A DNA stretch of 48,085 nucleotides from Acidimicrobiales bacterium (GTDB lineage: Bacteria; Actinomycetota; Acidimicrobiia; Acidimicrobiales; MedAcidi-G1), in NCBI GenBank assembly GCA_014239855.1, contig JAAZXY010000012.1:1-48085 (forward strand), given 5' to 3'. A program made the position numbers and the translations under genes. This document shows positions 8,248 to 16,425 of the stretch, one piece after another. The notes under the pieces were generated by a model. It was not told where the DNA came from and ran no database searches. It worked only from the letters and a program-made list of their open reading frames with translations. Numbering within the stretch: the first letter of the stretch is position 1; each line of letters begins with the position of its first letter.

Positions 8248-9636
8248 TCAAGTCGTCGATCGATGGTTGAGCAAGTCGTCCAATAATGCGTGGGCCCGAA
8301 TCGGGTCCAGGCTGGAAAGGTCCACGGTGTCTGGAATGACGGCATCGAAATCCGCCAACGTCAGCGGTGCCGGCTCCACGCGATGGACCCCAGCTACGGC
8401 GGTCGATTCCGGGCGCTCGTGTTCATGGAAGAGGCGTTCGTGCTCCACTTCGCCAGACCGGAGGTCCTCCAGTTGGATGGTGGCGACACTTGCCAGATCA
8501 TCGACGATCGCGTTGGCCAACTGGAGGATCTGGACTGGTGCGCCCATGTCGAACACGTAGGTTCCGCCAGACTGGCTCTGACCGAGCGTTGAGAGCACGA
8601 GACTGGCTGCTTCGCCGCCGGTCATGAAGAAGCGGCTGGTTTCCTTGCCGCGGACCAGAACGTGGTCATGGTGTAGGGCCTGGATGCGGAAGGTGTGGAG
8701 CACGCTCCCACGTGAACCGATGACGTTGCCGAATCGGACGCTTCGATAGCCCACCGCGTCGACACCCTGGGTCAGGCGTTCCCCGATGTACTTGGAAATG
8801 CCCAGGACGCCAACCCTTGATGCCGCCTTGTCAGTGGAGACGTTCACGAACTCGGTCACGCCAGCGGCACGCGCAGCTCGGAGGACGTTGGCAGTCCCCT
8901 GAACATTGACAAGAAGCGCATTTGTCGGGTCGGCTTCCAGGGTCGTCACGTGCTTCAGCGCGGCAGTGTGGATCACCACATCCGGCTTGAACGTCTGAAT
9001 GATGCGATTCACCTGGTGGGCGTGCTGGATGTCCGCGTGGAGGAGGGGAATCTGGGGATCGTGCATCTGCCCGGTGAGTTCGACAGCCAGATCGTGGAGG
9101 AGGCAGTCATCGCGATCGAGGAGTCCGACGACGTCAGCGCCGTGTTGGAGGACCTGGCGGGTGACTTCACTACCGATTGACCCACCGGCCCCGGTGATGA
9201 GCACCCGTCGGCCAGCGACGGCGTTCGAGATCTCCCCTGAATCGACCCGCAGGGAGGTCCGGGCAAAGAGGTCGGTAATCCCCGGTCGGCGAATGAGATT
9301 GCTCAGGTCCGGGTGATCGACTTCACCTGGATCGAAGGACGACCGCTCTGGGAGGACGTAGATGGGAACGTTCGAGCGGCCGGCCTGCTTGGTGATCCAG
9401 TTCAGGGTCGACGCTGATATGAGAGCAGCAGCGACCACGATGATGTCCCAGTCGGCCGAGTCGAGAACCGTGGGTAGGTCTGATATCGGTCCTTGATGCT
9501 GGCCTGAAGTCGGAAGATCTTCGTATCGGTCGTCCAGAACCGAACGGACGTCGGCTCCTGATGCTTCGAGTTCCCGAAGCATCTCTGTGCCGAGCACTCC
9601 GAGCCCGATCAGAAGGACGGTCTTCCCTCTGAACAT
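8248..9636 (-). CDS. Nucleotide-sugar 4,6-dehydratase/epimerase, soluble CapD/WbpM-like
   Basis: A 462-residue Polysacc_synt_2 family protein. A short N-terminal Rossmann-like domain (VLLIGLGVLGTEMLREL) replaces the membrane helices of full WbpM/CapD, then the catalytic SDR domain begins at VLITGAGGSIGSEVTRQ. STDKA and a conserved lysine (Lys282) are present, but the position normally Tyr or Met reads Leu278 (LGISK). Relatives make 4-keto-6-deoxy UDP-sugars for capsules and O-antigens. ATG 9636 is chosen for its domain boundary and a GGAGCG ribosome-binding site; the frame extends 51 codons further upstream without homology. The unusual residue leaves exact activity uncertain. Confidence 0.82.
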   Translation of the reverse strand: MFRGKTVLLIGLGVLGTEMLRELEASGADVRSVLDDRYEDLPTSGQHQGPISDLPTVLDSADWDIIVVAAALISASTLNWITKQAGRSNVPIYVLPERSSFDPGEVDHPDLSNLIRRPGITDLFARTSLRVDSGEISNAVAGRRVLITGAGGSIGSEVTRQVLQHGADVVGLLDRDDCLLHDLAVELTGQMHDPQIPLLHADIQHAHQVNRIIQTFKPDVVIHTAALKHVTTLEADPTNALLVNVQGTANVLRAARAAGVTEFVNVSTDKAASRVGVLGISKYIGERLTQGVDAVGYRSVRFGNVIGSRGSVLHTFRIQALHHDHVLVRGKETSRFFMTGGEAASLVLSTLGQSQSGGTYVFDMGAPVQILQLANAIVDDLASVATIQLEDLRSGEVEHERLFHEHERPESTAVAGVHRVEPAPLTLADFDAVIPDTVDLSSLDPIRAHALLDDLLNHRSTT

Positions 9637-9715
9637 GTCTCGCTCCGATCTTGAGTCCCGTCTTGACCGACGCAGAGTGTACGGCCGCATTGGCAGTCGG
9701 TGAGGGTGTTGCTCG

Positions 9716-10636
9716 TCAGGATCGCAGCAGTTTCTCGATGTCGGGACCGCAGAGACTCCTGTCGGAGGCGAACAGGAAGTTGATGCCATCTACGCCGAGG
9801 AATCGATCCCCTAGAGGATCGATCGGAATGAGTTCGTCTTCCCGGCATTCGTAGCACCGGTAGCCCCTCGTCATGAGGGAGCGGGCGACTGGACGGAATC
9901 CATCTCTATGGTCGTGGAGGAGTTCGACGATCATGACCGGTGCCCATCGGTCAATGGTCCGTTCCATTCCTCGGATCGCGTTTCCTTCAGCGCCCTCAAT
10001 GTCGATCTTCGCGAGATCTACCGGCGGATTTCCTTCGCTCTCCATGATGCTGTCAATGGTGCGGCTCGGCACCTCGATCGTCCTGTGAAGTCCCTTCCAT
10101 TCGACCAACAGGCTGGAAGACGAAGCGAGTCCTTCAGAACCGACATGGAACTGGGCCATACCCTCAGCGTCCGATACTGCGCACTCGAAGATCTGGATAT
10201 TCGAGGAGCAATTGAGTCGGAGATTGGCGCTGAGGGCCTCGGCTACGACTGGATTGGCTTCGAACGCGAACACCTTCGACTGGCGATTGGCAGCAGAAGC
10301 CAGCAGGCTGTACCAGCCCGAGTAGGCGCCGATGTCCAGTGTTCCCCGCGATCCTGGTGACATGGCGAGGAACGGCAGAAGGACCTCGGGTTCGAAGGCC
10401 TGGGCTCCGTTCCAGTAGATCCTGCTCGTCAACCAATCAGATCCCGAGACCAGTCGAATGGACTTGTCGTCTCCGCCGATTGGGACCGAGATATCCACGA
10501 TTCCGACACGGGGAAGATGTTCGAGACACCAACTTCGAGCTGCTCCCGGCGGAAGGAACCGTCGCAACGTCCAGGTCAATAGCGAGTTCAGCACCGGCCA
10601 ACGTCGGAGATCTTTCAATCTGTGAACGAAACTCAC
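9716..10636 (-). CDS. FkbM-family SAM-dependent methyltransferase
   Basis: A class I methyltransferase of 306 residues. The SAM-binding motif is TLDIGAYSGWYSLLAS, followed by FAFEANPVV and the FkbM signature DLAKIDIEGAEGNAIRGM. FkbM proteins O-methylate sugars or polyketides, and many sit in polysaccharide loci, fitting the dehydratase and glycosyltransferase that follow. The start is GTG with GGAA about 7 bases upstream. It is the first gene of the lower-GC island, about 100 bases after the IMPase stop; a separate promoter may lie in that gap. Confidence 0.88.
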   Translation of the reverse strand: MSFVHRLKDLRRWPVLNSLLTWTLRRFLPPGAARSWCLEHLPRVGIVDISVPIGGDDKSIRLVSGSDWLTSRIYWNGAQAFEPEVLLPFLAMSPGSRGTLDIGAYSGWYSLLASAANRQSKVFAFEANPVVAEALSANLRLNCSSNIQIFECAVSDAEGMAQFHVGSEGLASSSSLLVEWKGLHRTIEVPSRTIDSIMESEGNPPVDLAKIDIEGAEGNAIRGMERTIDRWAPVMIVELLHDHRDGFRPVARSLMTRGYRCYECREDELIPIDPLGDRFLGVDGINFLFASDRSLCGPDIEKLLRS

Positions 10637-10739
10637 ATCGATTTCCGAACGCGATCTGATCCCTGCCCCTGCATGAGTTGGGAAGTCTAGGCTCGGCTGG
10701 GTTGCTAGTCGTCTTGAATCAGGGTTCGTGGCGACGGGA

Positions 10740-11531
10740 TCAGTTTCGGTCGGCGCCCGCCGATCGGAGGAGATCCAACAGCGGCCCGTGGATGGAAATG
10801 GGGGCGGCCACGGTCATCTCGCCCGTGGTGGCTCGGCCCTCCAGGTCGGTGATCCGACCGCCCGCCTCGGCGACCAGCACGGCGCCCGCCGCGCAGTCCC
10901 ACGGGTTCAGGCCCTTCTCGAAGTAGGCGTCGACCCGCCCGCACGAGACCGAAGCCAGGTCGAGGGCGGCACCCCCCATGCGTCGGATGTCCCGGACCCG
11001 GGGCAGCACCTCGACCAGCACCCGGGCCTGCCGGCGTCGGCGTTCGGGGTCGTAGGAGAAACCGGTGGCCAGCAGGGTCCGTGACAGTTCGTCCACGTCG
11101 CTGACCCGTACCGGCCGACCGTTGCGGGTCGTGCCGTGGCCGACCGCTGCGCAGAACTCGTCGCCGAGCAGGGGATCCACGATGACTCCGGCAGCCGGCT
11201 CGCCGTCGATCTCCACGCCGATGGACACCGAGAACCCGGGATGTCCGTACACGAAGTCGGTGGTTCCGTCGATCGGATCCACCACCCAACGCACACCCGA
11301 GGTGCCGGTCACGCCGGTTCCCTCCTCACCGAGGATGGAGTCGTCGGGCCGGGCGTCGAGGATGCGGTTGACGATCTGGGCTTCGGACCAGCGGTCGACC
11401 TCGGTCACCAGGTCGGTGGCGGTGGACTTGGTGGTCGAGACATCCACCTGACCGGCTCGCCGACCGATCTCGGGAGCGACGGTCCGGGCGATGTCCAGAG
11501 CGAGGTCTCGGAGCGCGTCTGGGGTGACCAC
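10740..11531 (-). CDS. Inositol-monophosphatase family phosphatase
   Basis: A Mg-dependent phosphatase of 263 residues in the IMPase superfamily. Metal-binding motifs are GEEGTG, WVVDPIDGTTDFVYG and WDCAAGAVLVAEAGG, all intact. Candidate substrates are inositol phosphate (for phosphatidylinositol and mycothiol) or histidinol phosphate (HisN); sequence does not decide. GTG 11531 is chosen because the family N-terminus (LRDLALDIART) starts just after it and the preceding gene stops 11 bases upstream; no clear ribosome-binding site, so translation may be coupled. Confidence 0.88.
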   Translation of the reverse strand: MVTPDALRDLALDIARTVAPEIGRRAGQVDVSTTKSTATDLVTEVDRWSEAQIVNRILDARPDDSILGEEGTGVTGTSGVRWVVDPIDGTTDFVYGHPGFSVSIGVEIDGEPAAGVIVDPLLGDEFCAAVGHGTTRNGRPVRVSDVDELSRTLLATGFSYDPERRRRQARVLVEVLPRVRDIRRMGGAALDLASVSCGRVDAYFEKGLNPWDCAAGAVLVAEAGGRITDLEGRATTGEMTVAAPISIHGPLLDLLRSAGADRN

Positions 11532-11542
11532 GGTCGGCTGGA

Positions 11543-11839
11543 TCAGTCGATCGGGTGTCGATCGCGAGCGGCCTTCTGGCGCTCGGTGGTCTCCCACTCG
11601 GCCATGGCCCGCAGGGCCAGCACGGCCACCACGGCGACGCCCGCCGCGGCGAGTACCGCTCCCACGAGACCCATGGACCCGGCCAGAGCGGGACAGCCGT
11701 CGGCGCACTGGAGGTCGGTCACCGAGTGGCCCACCAGGCCTCCACAGACCCCGGCCGTCAGGATGGCCAGGAGGGCCATGGCCCGAGCCAGGGTGGACGG
11801 CTCGGCGGATGCGTCGGCTGGTGTGGGGGATTCGTTCAC
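11543..11839 (-). CDS. Small two-helix membrane protein, unknown function
   Basis: A 98-residue protein with a short acidic/polar N-terminus, two predicted membrane helices (ARAMALLAILTAGVCGGLVG, and after a short loop with two cysteines, GLVGAVLAAAGVAVVAVLAL) and a charged C-terminal tail. No family recognised. The start is GTG 11839, with TAGCGT seven bases upstream and no Shine-Dalgarno sequence, fitting a leaderless transcript. It begins the minus-strand block that continues into the IMPase gene. Confidence 0.65.
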   Translation of the reverse strand: MNESPTPADASAEPSTLARAMALLAILTAGVCGGLVGHSVTDLQCADGCPALAGSMGLVGAVLAAAGVAVVAVLALRAMAEWETTERQKAARDRHPID

Positions 11840-11846
11840 GGGCGGA

Positions 11847-11852
11847 ACGCTA
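11847..11852 (-). promoter_or_regulatory. Candidate leaderless -10 box (TAGCGT)
   Basis: TAGCGT on the minus strand, 7 bases before the GTG at 11839. This spacing would put the transcript start at or next to the start codon. It may drive the whole minus-strand block towards 4228. Confidence 0.5.
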
Positions 11853-11886
11853 CCGGGCACCTCCGGGTGGCTGTCAGACTGCGCCG

Positions 11887-12510
11887 ATGGTCGAACACCG
11901 CGATGCAGCCCGGACCATGGCCCGGGAGTGGACCGTCGTCGGTGGCCTCCTGCTGGCTGACCGCCACGGGGCTGCGGTCGATCTCGTCGACACGTCTGTG
12001 TCCGGCGAGTCCGCCGCGGAGGGGATCCTTCCAGAGAGGATCCTGCTGGTGGCCAATCGGCGACGCGGTGGTGCCCTGGAGTGGACGCCCCCCGGCGGGG
12101 TGGTCGATCCCGGTGAGGCACCGATCGATGCGCTGACCCGTGAGGTGATCGAGGAGACCGGGCTGGAGGTCGACGGGTGGACGGGGCCCTGCTACCGGGT
12201 TCGGGTGGACTTTCCCGATCGGGAGATGACCCTGGACGTCGAGGTGTACCGGGCTGTCTCATGGTCCGGGACGATCGCCATTGATGACCCGGACGGAATT
12301 GTCGAGGACGCCCGCTTCGTGGGGACCGACGAGGTTCAGGATCTGGTGACCACGGCGCCCCCCTGGGTGAGGGAGCCCCTCGGAGCGTGGCTGGCCGGTC
12401 CCGACCGGGATGGGTGTACGACCCACGGGTTCATCGCCCGCGGTCGACGGCCCGATGACCTCGTAGTTGAGCGACTGGCGGAGCGATCATTCGATCCACC
12501 GGGAACGTGA
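11887..12510 (+). CDS. Nudix hydrolase
   Basis: A 207-residue protein with a perfect Nudix box: GVVDPGE, seven residues, then REVIEETGL, which binds the metal used to cut nucleoside diphosphate linkages. The substrate is unknown. ATG 11887 is taken; ATG 11917 is also possible and leads straight into the first strand (REWTVVGGLLL). The stop overlaps the dinB start by 4 bases (GTGA), so it is probably translated together with the translesion polymerase, which would suit a nucleotide-pool cleaning role. That is inference. Confidence 0.88.
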   Translation: MVEHRDAARTMAREWTVVGGLLLADRHGAAVDLVDTSVSGESAAEGILPERILLVANRRRGGALEWTPPGGVVDPGEAPIDALTREVIEETGLEVDGWTGPCYRVRVDFPDREMTLDVEVYRAVSWSGTIAIDDPDGIVEDARFVGTDEVQDLVTTAPPWVREPLGAWLAGPDRDGCTTHGFIARGRRPDDLVVERLAERSFDPPGT

Positions 12511-13808
12511 GCACCGGAACGCCGATCCTGCACGTCGACATGGACGCCTTTTTCGCGTCCGTGGAATTGGTTCGTCGTCCCGAGTTGCGTGGCCTCCCGG
12601 TGGTGGTGGGCGGCGAAGGGGATCGTGGGGTGGTGGCCGCCGCCTCCTATGAGGCCCGGGCCTATGGGGTCCGGTCGGCCATGCCGTCCACCCGGGCCCG
12701 TCGGTTGTGCCCCGACATCGTCTTCCTGCGGGGTGACCACCGGCTCTACGGGGAGGTCAGCGGGCGGATCATGGAGATCTTCCGCCGCTATACGCCTCTG
12801 GTCGAGCCGCTGTCCCTGGACGAGGCTTTTCTTGATGTCTCGGGTGTCGGTCGTCTTCACGGGTCGCCGGAGGAGGTGGGGTCGGCCATCCGCCGCGACC
12901 TGGTGGCCGAGGAGTCACTGACCTGCAGCGTCGGCGTGGCCCCCAACAAGTTCCTGGCCAAGCTGGCCAGCGGCCAGGCCAAGCCGAAGGCCGCTACCGG
13001 TGGTCCCGAGTTCGGGTCCGGTGTGGAGGTGGTGCCGGCCGACGGGGTGGAGGCCTTTCTGGATCCACTGCCCGTCCAGGCCGTGTGGGGTGTCGGGCCG
13101 CGGACCTTCGAGCGCCTCGAACGGTTCGGCGTGCGGACGGTGGCCGATCTCCGAGGGGTTCCGGCCGACACTCTGGTTTCGGCGTTGGGCCGAGCGGTGG
13201 GCAGCCAGCTCTGGCGCCTGGCCCGGGGAATCGACGATCGACCGGTGGAGCCGGACCAGGTGGCCAAGTCGGTCGGGCACGAGGAGACGTTCGCCCGTGA
13301 TCTCGCCGACCCGCTGGAGATCCGGCGTCACCTCGTCCGCATGGTCGATGCGGTGGCCCGTCGGGCCCGTGCCTCTGGTGTGGCCGGACGCACGGTGTCG
13401 GTGAAGTTGCGCTATCCGGACTTCACCACGATGAGTCGGAGCCACACGCTCGCCGATCCGACCGACCTGGCCGTGGAGATCCTGGAAGTGGCCACCGTGC
13501 TGGTGGATTCGGTCGACACCACCATGGGGATCCGTCTCCTCGGAGTCTCGCTGGGCAATCTGCAGGACGGATCGGTCCGCCAACTTCGTTTCAGCGAGAT
13601 CGCGGCTCCCGAGGGGAGGTCTCCCGGTTGGGAGGCTGCCGAGGGGGCGGTGGATGAGATCCGGGAACGCTTCGGAAACGACGCCATCGGCCCGGCGGTG
13701 GCCGACGAACTGGGGCCCAAGGAAATCGGTGACAGCCAGTGGGGCCCGACGTCTGATCAGTCCGCCGGGACGAGGCAGATGACCGGACCGGCGGACGCGA
13801 TTGGGTGA
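12507..13808 (+). CDS. dinB: DNA polymerase IV (Y-family)
   Basis: Translesion polymerase of 433 residues. Motifs in order: HVDMDAFFASVE with catalytic acids, YEARAYGVRSAMP, the catalytic SLDEAFLDVSG, CSVGVAPNKFLAKLAS, helix-hairpin-helix VWGVGPRTFERLERFGV and a little-finger domain to about residue 360. The tail is 50-60 residues longer than minimal DinB and ends without an obvious beta-clamp peptide. The start is GTG, overlapping the Nudix gene. No LexA-type operator was recognised upstream. Confidence 0.93.
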   Translation: MSTGTPILHVDMDAFFASVELVRRPELRGLPVVVGGEGDRGVVAAASYEARAYGVRSAMPSTRARRLCPDIVFLRGDHRLYGEVSGRIMEIFRRYTPLVEPLSLDEAFLDVSGVGRLHGSPEEVGSAIRRDLVAEESLTCSVGVAPNKFLAKLASGQAKPKAATGGPEFGSGVEVVPADGVEAFLDPLPVQAVWGVGPRTFERLERFGVRTVADLRGVPADTLVSALGRAVGSQLWRLARGIDDRPVEPDQVAKSVGHEETFARDLADPLEIRRHLVRMVDAVARRARASGVAGRTVSVKLRYPDFTTMSRSHTLADPTDLAVEILEVATVLVDSVDTTMGIRLLGVSLGNLQDGSVRQLRFSEIAAPEGRSPGWEAAEGAVDEIRERFGNDAIGPAVADELGPKEIGDSQWGPTSDQSAGTRQMTGPADAIG

Positions 13809-13852
13809 CTTGGCGCGTTGTCGCCCGCGCGCCCCTGTGCGATGCTTGAGGG

Positions 13853-14251
13853 GTGCCACTGTCGGAGGACGAGGAACGCATCCTCAGCGAAATGGAGGAA
13901 CGTCTCATCGAGACGGATCCCCGCCTGGTTCGCGAGGTGAGCGAGACGACCGTCTACACCCAGCCGTTGCGGTCCATCAAGTGGGCGGTCGGTGGGTTCG
14001 TGGCCGGGGTGGCACTGATGGTGACCACGCTCTCGACGTCCTACCTGCTGGCCTTCGTGGGATTCCTGGTGATGTTGGGTTCGGCGCTTCGCCTTGAGCG
14101 CGATGCCCGTCAGGTCGGGCGGACCGGCCTGCGTCAGGTCGCCGATTCCGGCCGGACCGCGTCGTTGCGTGACGCGGTGGGCGGATCCGGGGCCCGGGCC
14201 CGGGATCGCATGCGCGACCGCTTCCGGCGCGGTGAGGGCGGCCGGATCTGA
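13853..14251 (+). CDS. DUF3040 family membrane protein
   Basis: A 132-residue protein beginning MPLSEDEERILSEMEERL, the DUF3040 hallmark, followed by two membrane helices (about residues 43-80) and a basic, arginine-rich tail. DUF3040 genes lie near mraZ in many actinobacteria, and this one lies 2.2 kb upstream of it. Function unknown. The GTG start is preceded by GATGCTTGAGGG, which gives either a weak GAGGG ribosome-binding site or a degenerate -10 box. Confidence 0.88.
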   Translation: MPLSEDEERILSEMEERLIETDPRLVREVSETTVYTQPLRSIKWAVGGFVAGVALMVTTLSTSYLLAFVGFLVMLGSALRLERDARQVGRTGLRQVADSGRTASLRDAVGGSGARARDRMRDRFRRGEGGRI

Positions 14252-14277
14252 CCAGCGGAGCCGACCGCCGACCCACG

Positions 14278-15237
14278 GTGCTGGCCATCGACGTGGGTGG
14301 CACCAAGTTGGCTGCCGGCCTGGTGGACGGCAATGGCCGACTCGTCGAGCAGCACCAGACGGCAACGGTCGACCCTGCCCGTTCCGGCTCTGCCTCGCCG
14401 GGTACCGATCAGACGGGGGGCCAGACGGGGGGCCAGACGGCCGATGACACCTTCGAAGCGCTCTGGTCGATCGTCGAGCCCCTGATTGACCGGGCCGATG
14501 CCGTCGGCGTGGGTTGTGGTGGACCGATGGTGGGTGGGCCGACGGACCGGCGGATGTCTCCGCTGCACATTCCCGCTTGGGACGGTCTTCCGTTGGCGGG
14601 CCTGTTGGCCGAGCGGACCGGACTGGAGGTGGCGGTCGACAACGACGCCAAGGCCCTGGCTCTGGGCGAGGGCTGGTGCGGGGCGGCGGCCGGCCACCGG
14701 AACTTCCTGGCCATGGTCGTGTCGACCGGCGTGGGTGGGGGAATCGTGCTCGATGGTCGCCTGCTGGACGGCGCCACCGACAACGCCGGGCACATCGGCC
14801 ATCTGGTGGTGGATCCCGACGGCCCGGAATGTGCGTGTGGATCGCGGGGCTGTCTGGAAGCGGTGGCGTCGGGGACGGCCATATCCCTGGCCACCGGTTC
14901 GCCGGCGGCCGAGGCCGACGACGGGGTTCGTCGCCTGGTCGGGTCGATGGTCGGTCGGGGGGTGGCCGACGTGGTGAACCTGCTCGACCTCCCGTTGGCC
15001 GTGGTGGCTGGTTCGGTGGCCCTCGGGTTCGGCGCTCCCTTCTTCGAGGCGGCCGAGGATTCGCTACGCGAACGATGTGGCCTGGCCTTCACCCACGGGG
15101 CGCGCATCGTGCCGGCTGGCCTGGGGTCCGATGGCCCGTTGGTCGGGGCGGCAGCCGTGTGGCACCACCACCGGGGTGGTGGGGTGCTGGCCGGCGGGTC
15201 GCCAACGAGGTCACCGGTGGGGGAGGATCGGACCTGA
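14278..15237 (+). CDS. ROK-family sugar kinase (glucokinase-like)
   Basis: A 319-residue ROK kinase: phosphate-binding VLAIDVGGTKLAAGLVD, catalytic VDNDAKALALGE, STGVGGGIV, GHIGHL, and the ROK zinc motif CACGSRGCLEA. It probably phosphorylates glucose or a related sugar with ATP. The GTG start sits directly at the first strand; no upstream in-frame ATG/GTG/TTG exists after the DUF3040 stop. A 12-base tandem repeat adds a QTGG linker near residue 45. The stop overlaps the next ATG (TGATG). Confidence 0.85.
   Translation: MLAIDVGGTKLAAGLVDGNGRLVEQHQTATVDPARSGSASPGTDQTGGQTGGQTADDTFEALWSIVEPLIDRADAVGVGCGGPMVGGPTDRRMSPLHIPAWDGLPLAGLLAERTGLEVAVDNDAKALALGEGWCGAAAGHRNFLAMVVSTGVGGGIVLDGRLLDGATDNAGHIGHLVVDPDGPECACGSRGCLEAVASGTAISLATGSPAAEADDGVRRLVGSMVGRGVADVVNLLDLPLAVVAGSVALGFGAPFFEAAEDSLRERCGLAFTHGARIVPAGLGSDGPLVGAAAVWHHHRGGGVLAGGSPTRSPVGEDRT
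14410..14442 (+). repeat. 12-bp tandem repeat in the ROK kinase gene
   Basis: CAGACGGGGGGC occurs at 14410-14421 and 14422-14433, followed by a partial third copy. It encodes QTGG repeats in a loop not expected in the ROK core; copy number changes would stay in frame. Confidence 0.85.
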
Positions 15238-15485
15238 TGGATGTTCGCTGGTTCGCACGCATGGCGGTGGCGGTGGCGGTCCGCCCTGCGTTGTGGGGCG
15301 TGGCCCTCCGACAGGCCCACCGTCTGGCGGGGCGTGGCTGGTGGCGACGTCCACCGTTCCTGCCGGTGCCGGCCCGGGCCTACGCGGCGTTTCGGGCCAC
15401 CACCCAGTACGGCGATCCGACGGCTGCCCCGTCGGTTGAAGACGTCCTTGTGTGGCTGCGATGGGCCCGACGTTTCCCGGCCTGA
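15237..15485 (+). CDS. Small conserved-looking protein, unknown function
   Basis: An 82-residue basic protein, rich in Trp, Arg and Ala, with a mildly hydrophobic N-terminal third (MAVAVAVRPALWGVALRQ) and an SVEDVLVWLRWARRF C-terminus. No family recognised. Called real because its ATG overlaps the ROK kinase stop (TGATG) and the lipoate-ligase-like gene follows after 15 bases. Confidence 0.65.
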   Translation: MDVRWFARMAVAVAVRPALWGVALRQAHRLAGRGWWRRPPFLPVPARAYAAFRATTQYGDPTAAPSVEDVLVWLRWARRFPA

Positions 15486-15500
15486 CCGGATGAGTGGCGG

Positions 15501-16211
15501 ATGAGTGGCCAGATGAGGGACTGGAAGGTCCGCTGGCCGGACGGGTCGGTGGCTGATCGGCACGGGCCGGTTGGCGAGATCTCCGAGCGGGTGGTCCTGC
15601 GTCATCAGGTGTCCCGCTCGACGGTGGTGCTGGGCAGCGGCCAACGGGACCTTCCCGGTCTGGCCGACCGGGCCGCCGACGAGGACCTGGACGTCGTGCG
15701 TCGTCGGTCAGGCGGGGGAGCGGTGCTGCTCCGGCCCGATGGCGTTCTCTGGGTCGACGTTCTGGTGCCCCGGACCGATCCGCTCTGGGATGACGACGTG
15801 GGCCGGTCGTCGATGTGGCTGGGGGCGGCGTGGTGCCAGACATTGGCGTCTCTGGGTGTGGATGCCGACGTCCACCGGGGTCCGTTCTCCTGCGGATTGA
15901 GCGGCCGAGCCGTGTGCTTCGTGGGACGGGCGGCCGGCGAGGTGGTGTCCGGTGGTCGCAAGGTGGTCGGGATCAGTCAGCGGCGGGACCGGGGCGGAGC
16001 CCGCTTCCAGTGTGCGGTTCTGTTGGGCGCCGATGCCGTGGCCCGGTTGGTGGCGCCCCTGGTCGACCTGCTCGGCCTGGCGCCCCGCTCGGAGATCCTG
16101 GCCGAGATCGAGGCCTCCGTTTCCGGGTTGATGATCCCCGACATGGCTGCTGACCACCTCTTTGAGGCATTCATGGAGGCTCTTTCCTCCGCTGGCTCCT
16201 CCGCCGGTTGA
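15501..16211 (+). CDS. Lipoate-protein ligase family protein
   Basis: A 236-residue BPL/LplA/LipB-fold protein. RRRSGGGAVLL matches the RRxSGGG nucleotide/lipoate loop, and GGRKVVGISQRR carries the expected catalytic lysine. It probably attaches lipoate or octanoate to a dehydrogenase or GcvH lysine, although some relatives act on other substrates. Three nearby ATGs (15490, 15501, 15513), two in this frame, come from an 11-base tandem duplication (15488-15509), so the start is uncertain by four codons. Confidence 0.82.
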   Translation: MSGQMRDWKVRWPDGSVADRHGPVGEISERVVLRHQVSRSTVVLGSGQRDLPGLADRAADEDLDVVRRRSGGGAVLLRPDGVLWVDVLVPRTDPLWDDDVGRSSMWLGAAWCQTLASLGVDADVHRGPFSCGLSGRAVCFVGRAAGEVVSGGRKVVGISQRRDRGGARFQCAVLLGADAVARLVAPLVDLLGLAPRSEILAEIEASVSGLMIPDMAADHLFEAFMEALSSAGSSAG

Positions 16212-16295
16212 GTCCAGCTCCCGGTGTTGTTCCTGCAGATCTGGTGGTTCCTTCGCGCCCTCGTTCGGGATCCAGCGGTTCCCGGTGGGGGCTAC

Positions 16296-16326
16296 TTGCA
16301 TCGTGGGGGGTGAAAAGGGCTAGTGT
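16296..16326 (+). promoter_or_regulatory. Candidate mraZ/dcw promoter
   Basis: TTGCAT at 16296-16301 and TAGTGT at 16321-16326, spaced 19 bases, form a plausible housekeeping promoter for mraZ and the cluster behind it. The -10 box touches the first repeat of the MraZ operator, so a bound repressor would block polymerase. Confidence 0.55.
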
Positions 16327-16350
16327 GGGGCGATGTGGGGAGAAATGGGA
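16326..16350 (+). promoter_or_regulatory. MraZ operator: three TGGGN repeats
   Basis: TGGGG at 16326-16330, TGGGG at 16336-16340 and TGGGA at 16346-16350, each separated by exactly 5 bases. This is the TGGGN-N5 triple repeat known as the MraZ binding site in Escherichia coli. It lies 76 bases before the mraZ start. Confidence 0.8.
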
Positions 16351-16425
16351 ACCCAGTCATGAACGGCTCCCGGACCTTTCCCACGGCAATCGAACACACC
16401 GGACGAGAAGAGAGGAGGCACCGCC

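Larger units (their letters stand above)
7086..10636 (-). other. Lower-GC glycan gene island between IMPase and mtrA
   Basis: Three minus-strand genes for surface-glycan chemistry (FkbM methyltransferase, nucleotide-sugar dehydratase, GT4 glycosyltransferase) whose base composition differs from both sides. By hand count 10141-10260 is about 57% GC, against 73% at 13201-13260 and 67% at 26041-26100. No integrase, insertion sequence, tRNA or flanking repeats were seen, so the route of entry is unknown. Confidence 0.5.

Noticed and set aside
7086-10740. Prophage or transposon carrying the glycan genes
   Set aside because: No integrase, transposase, terminal repeat or tRNA was recognised at the edges.
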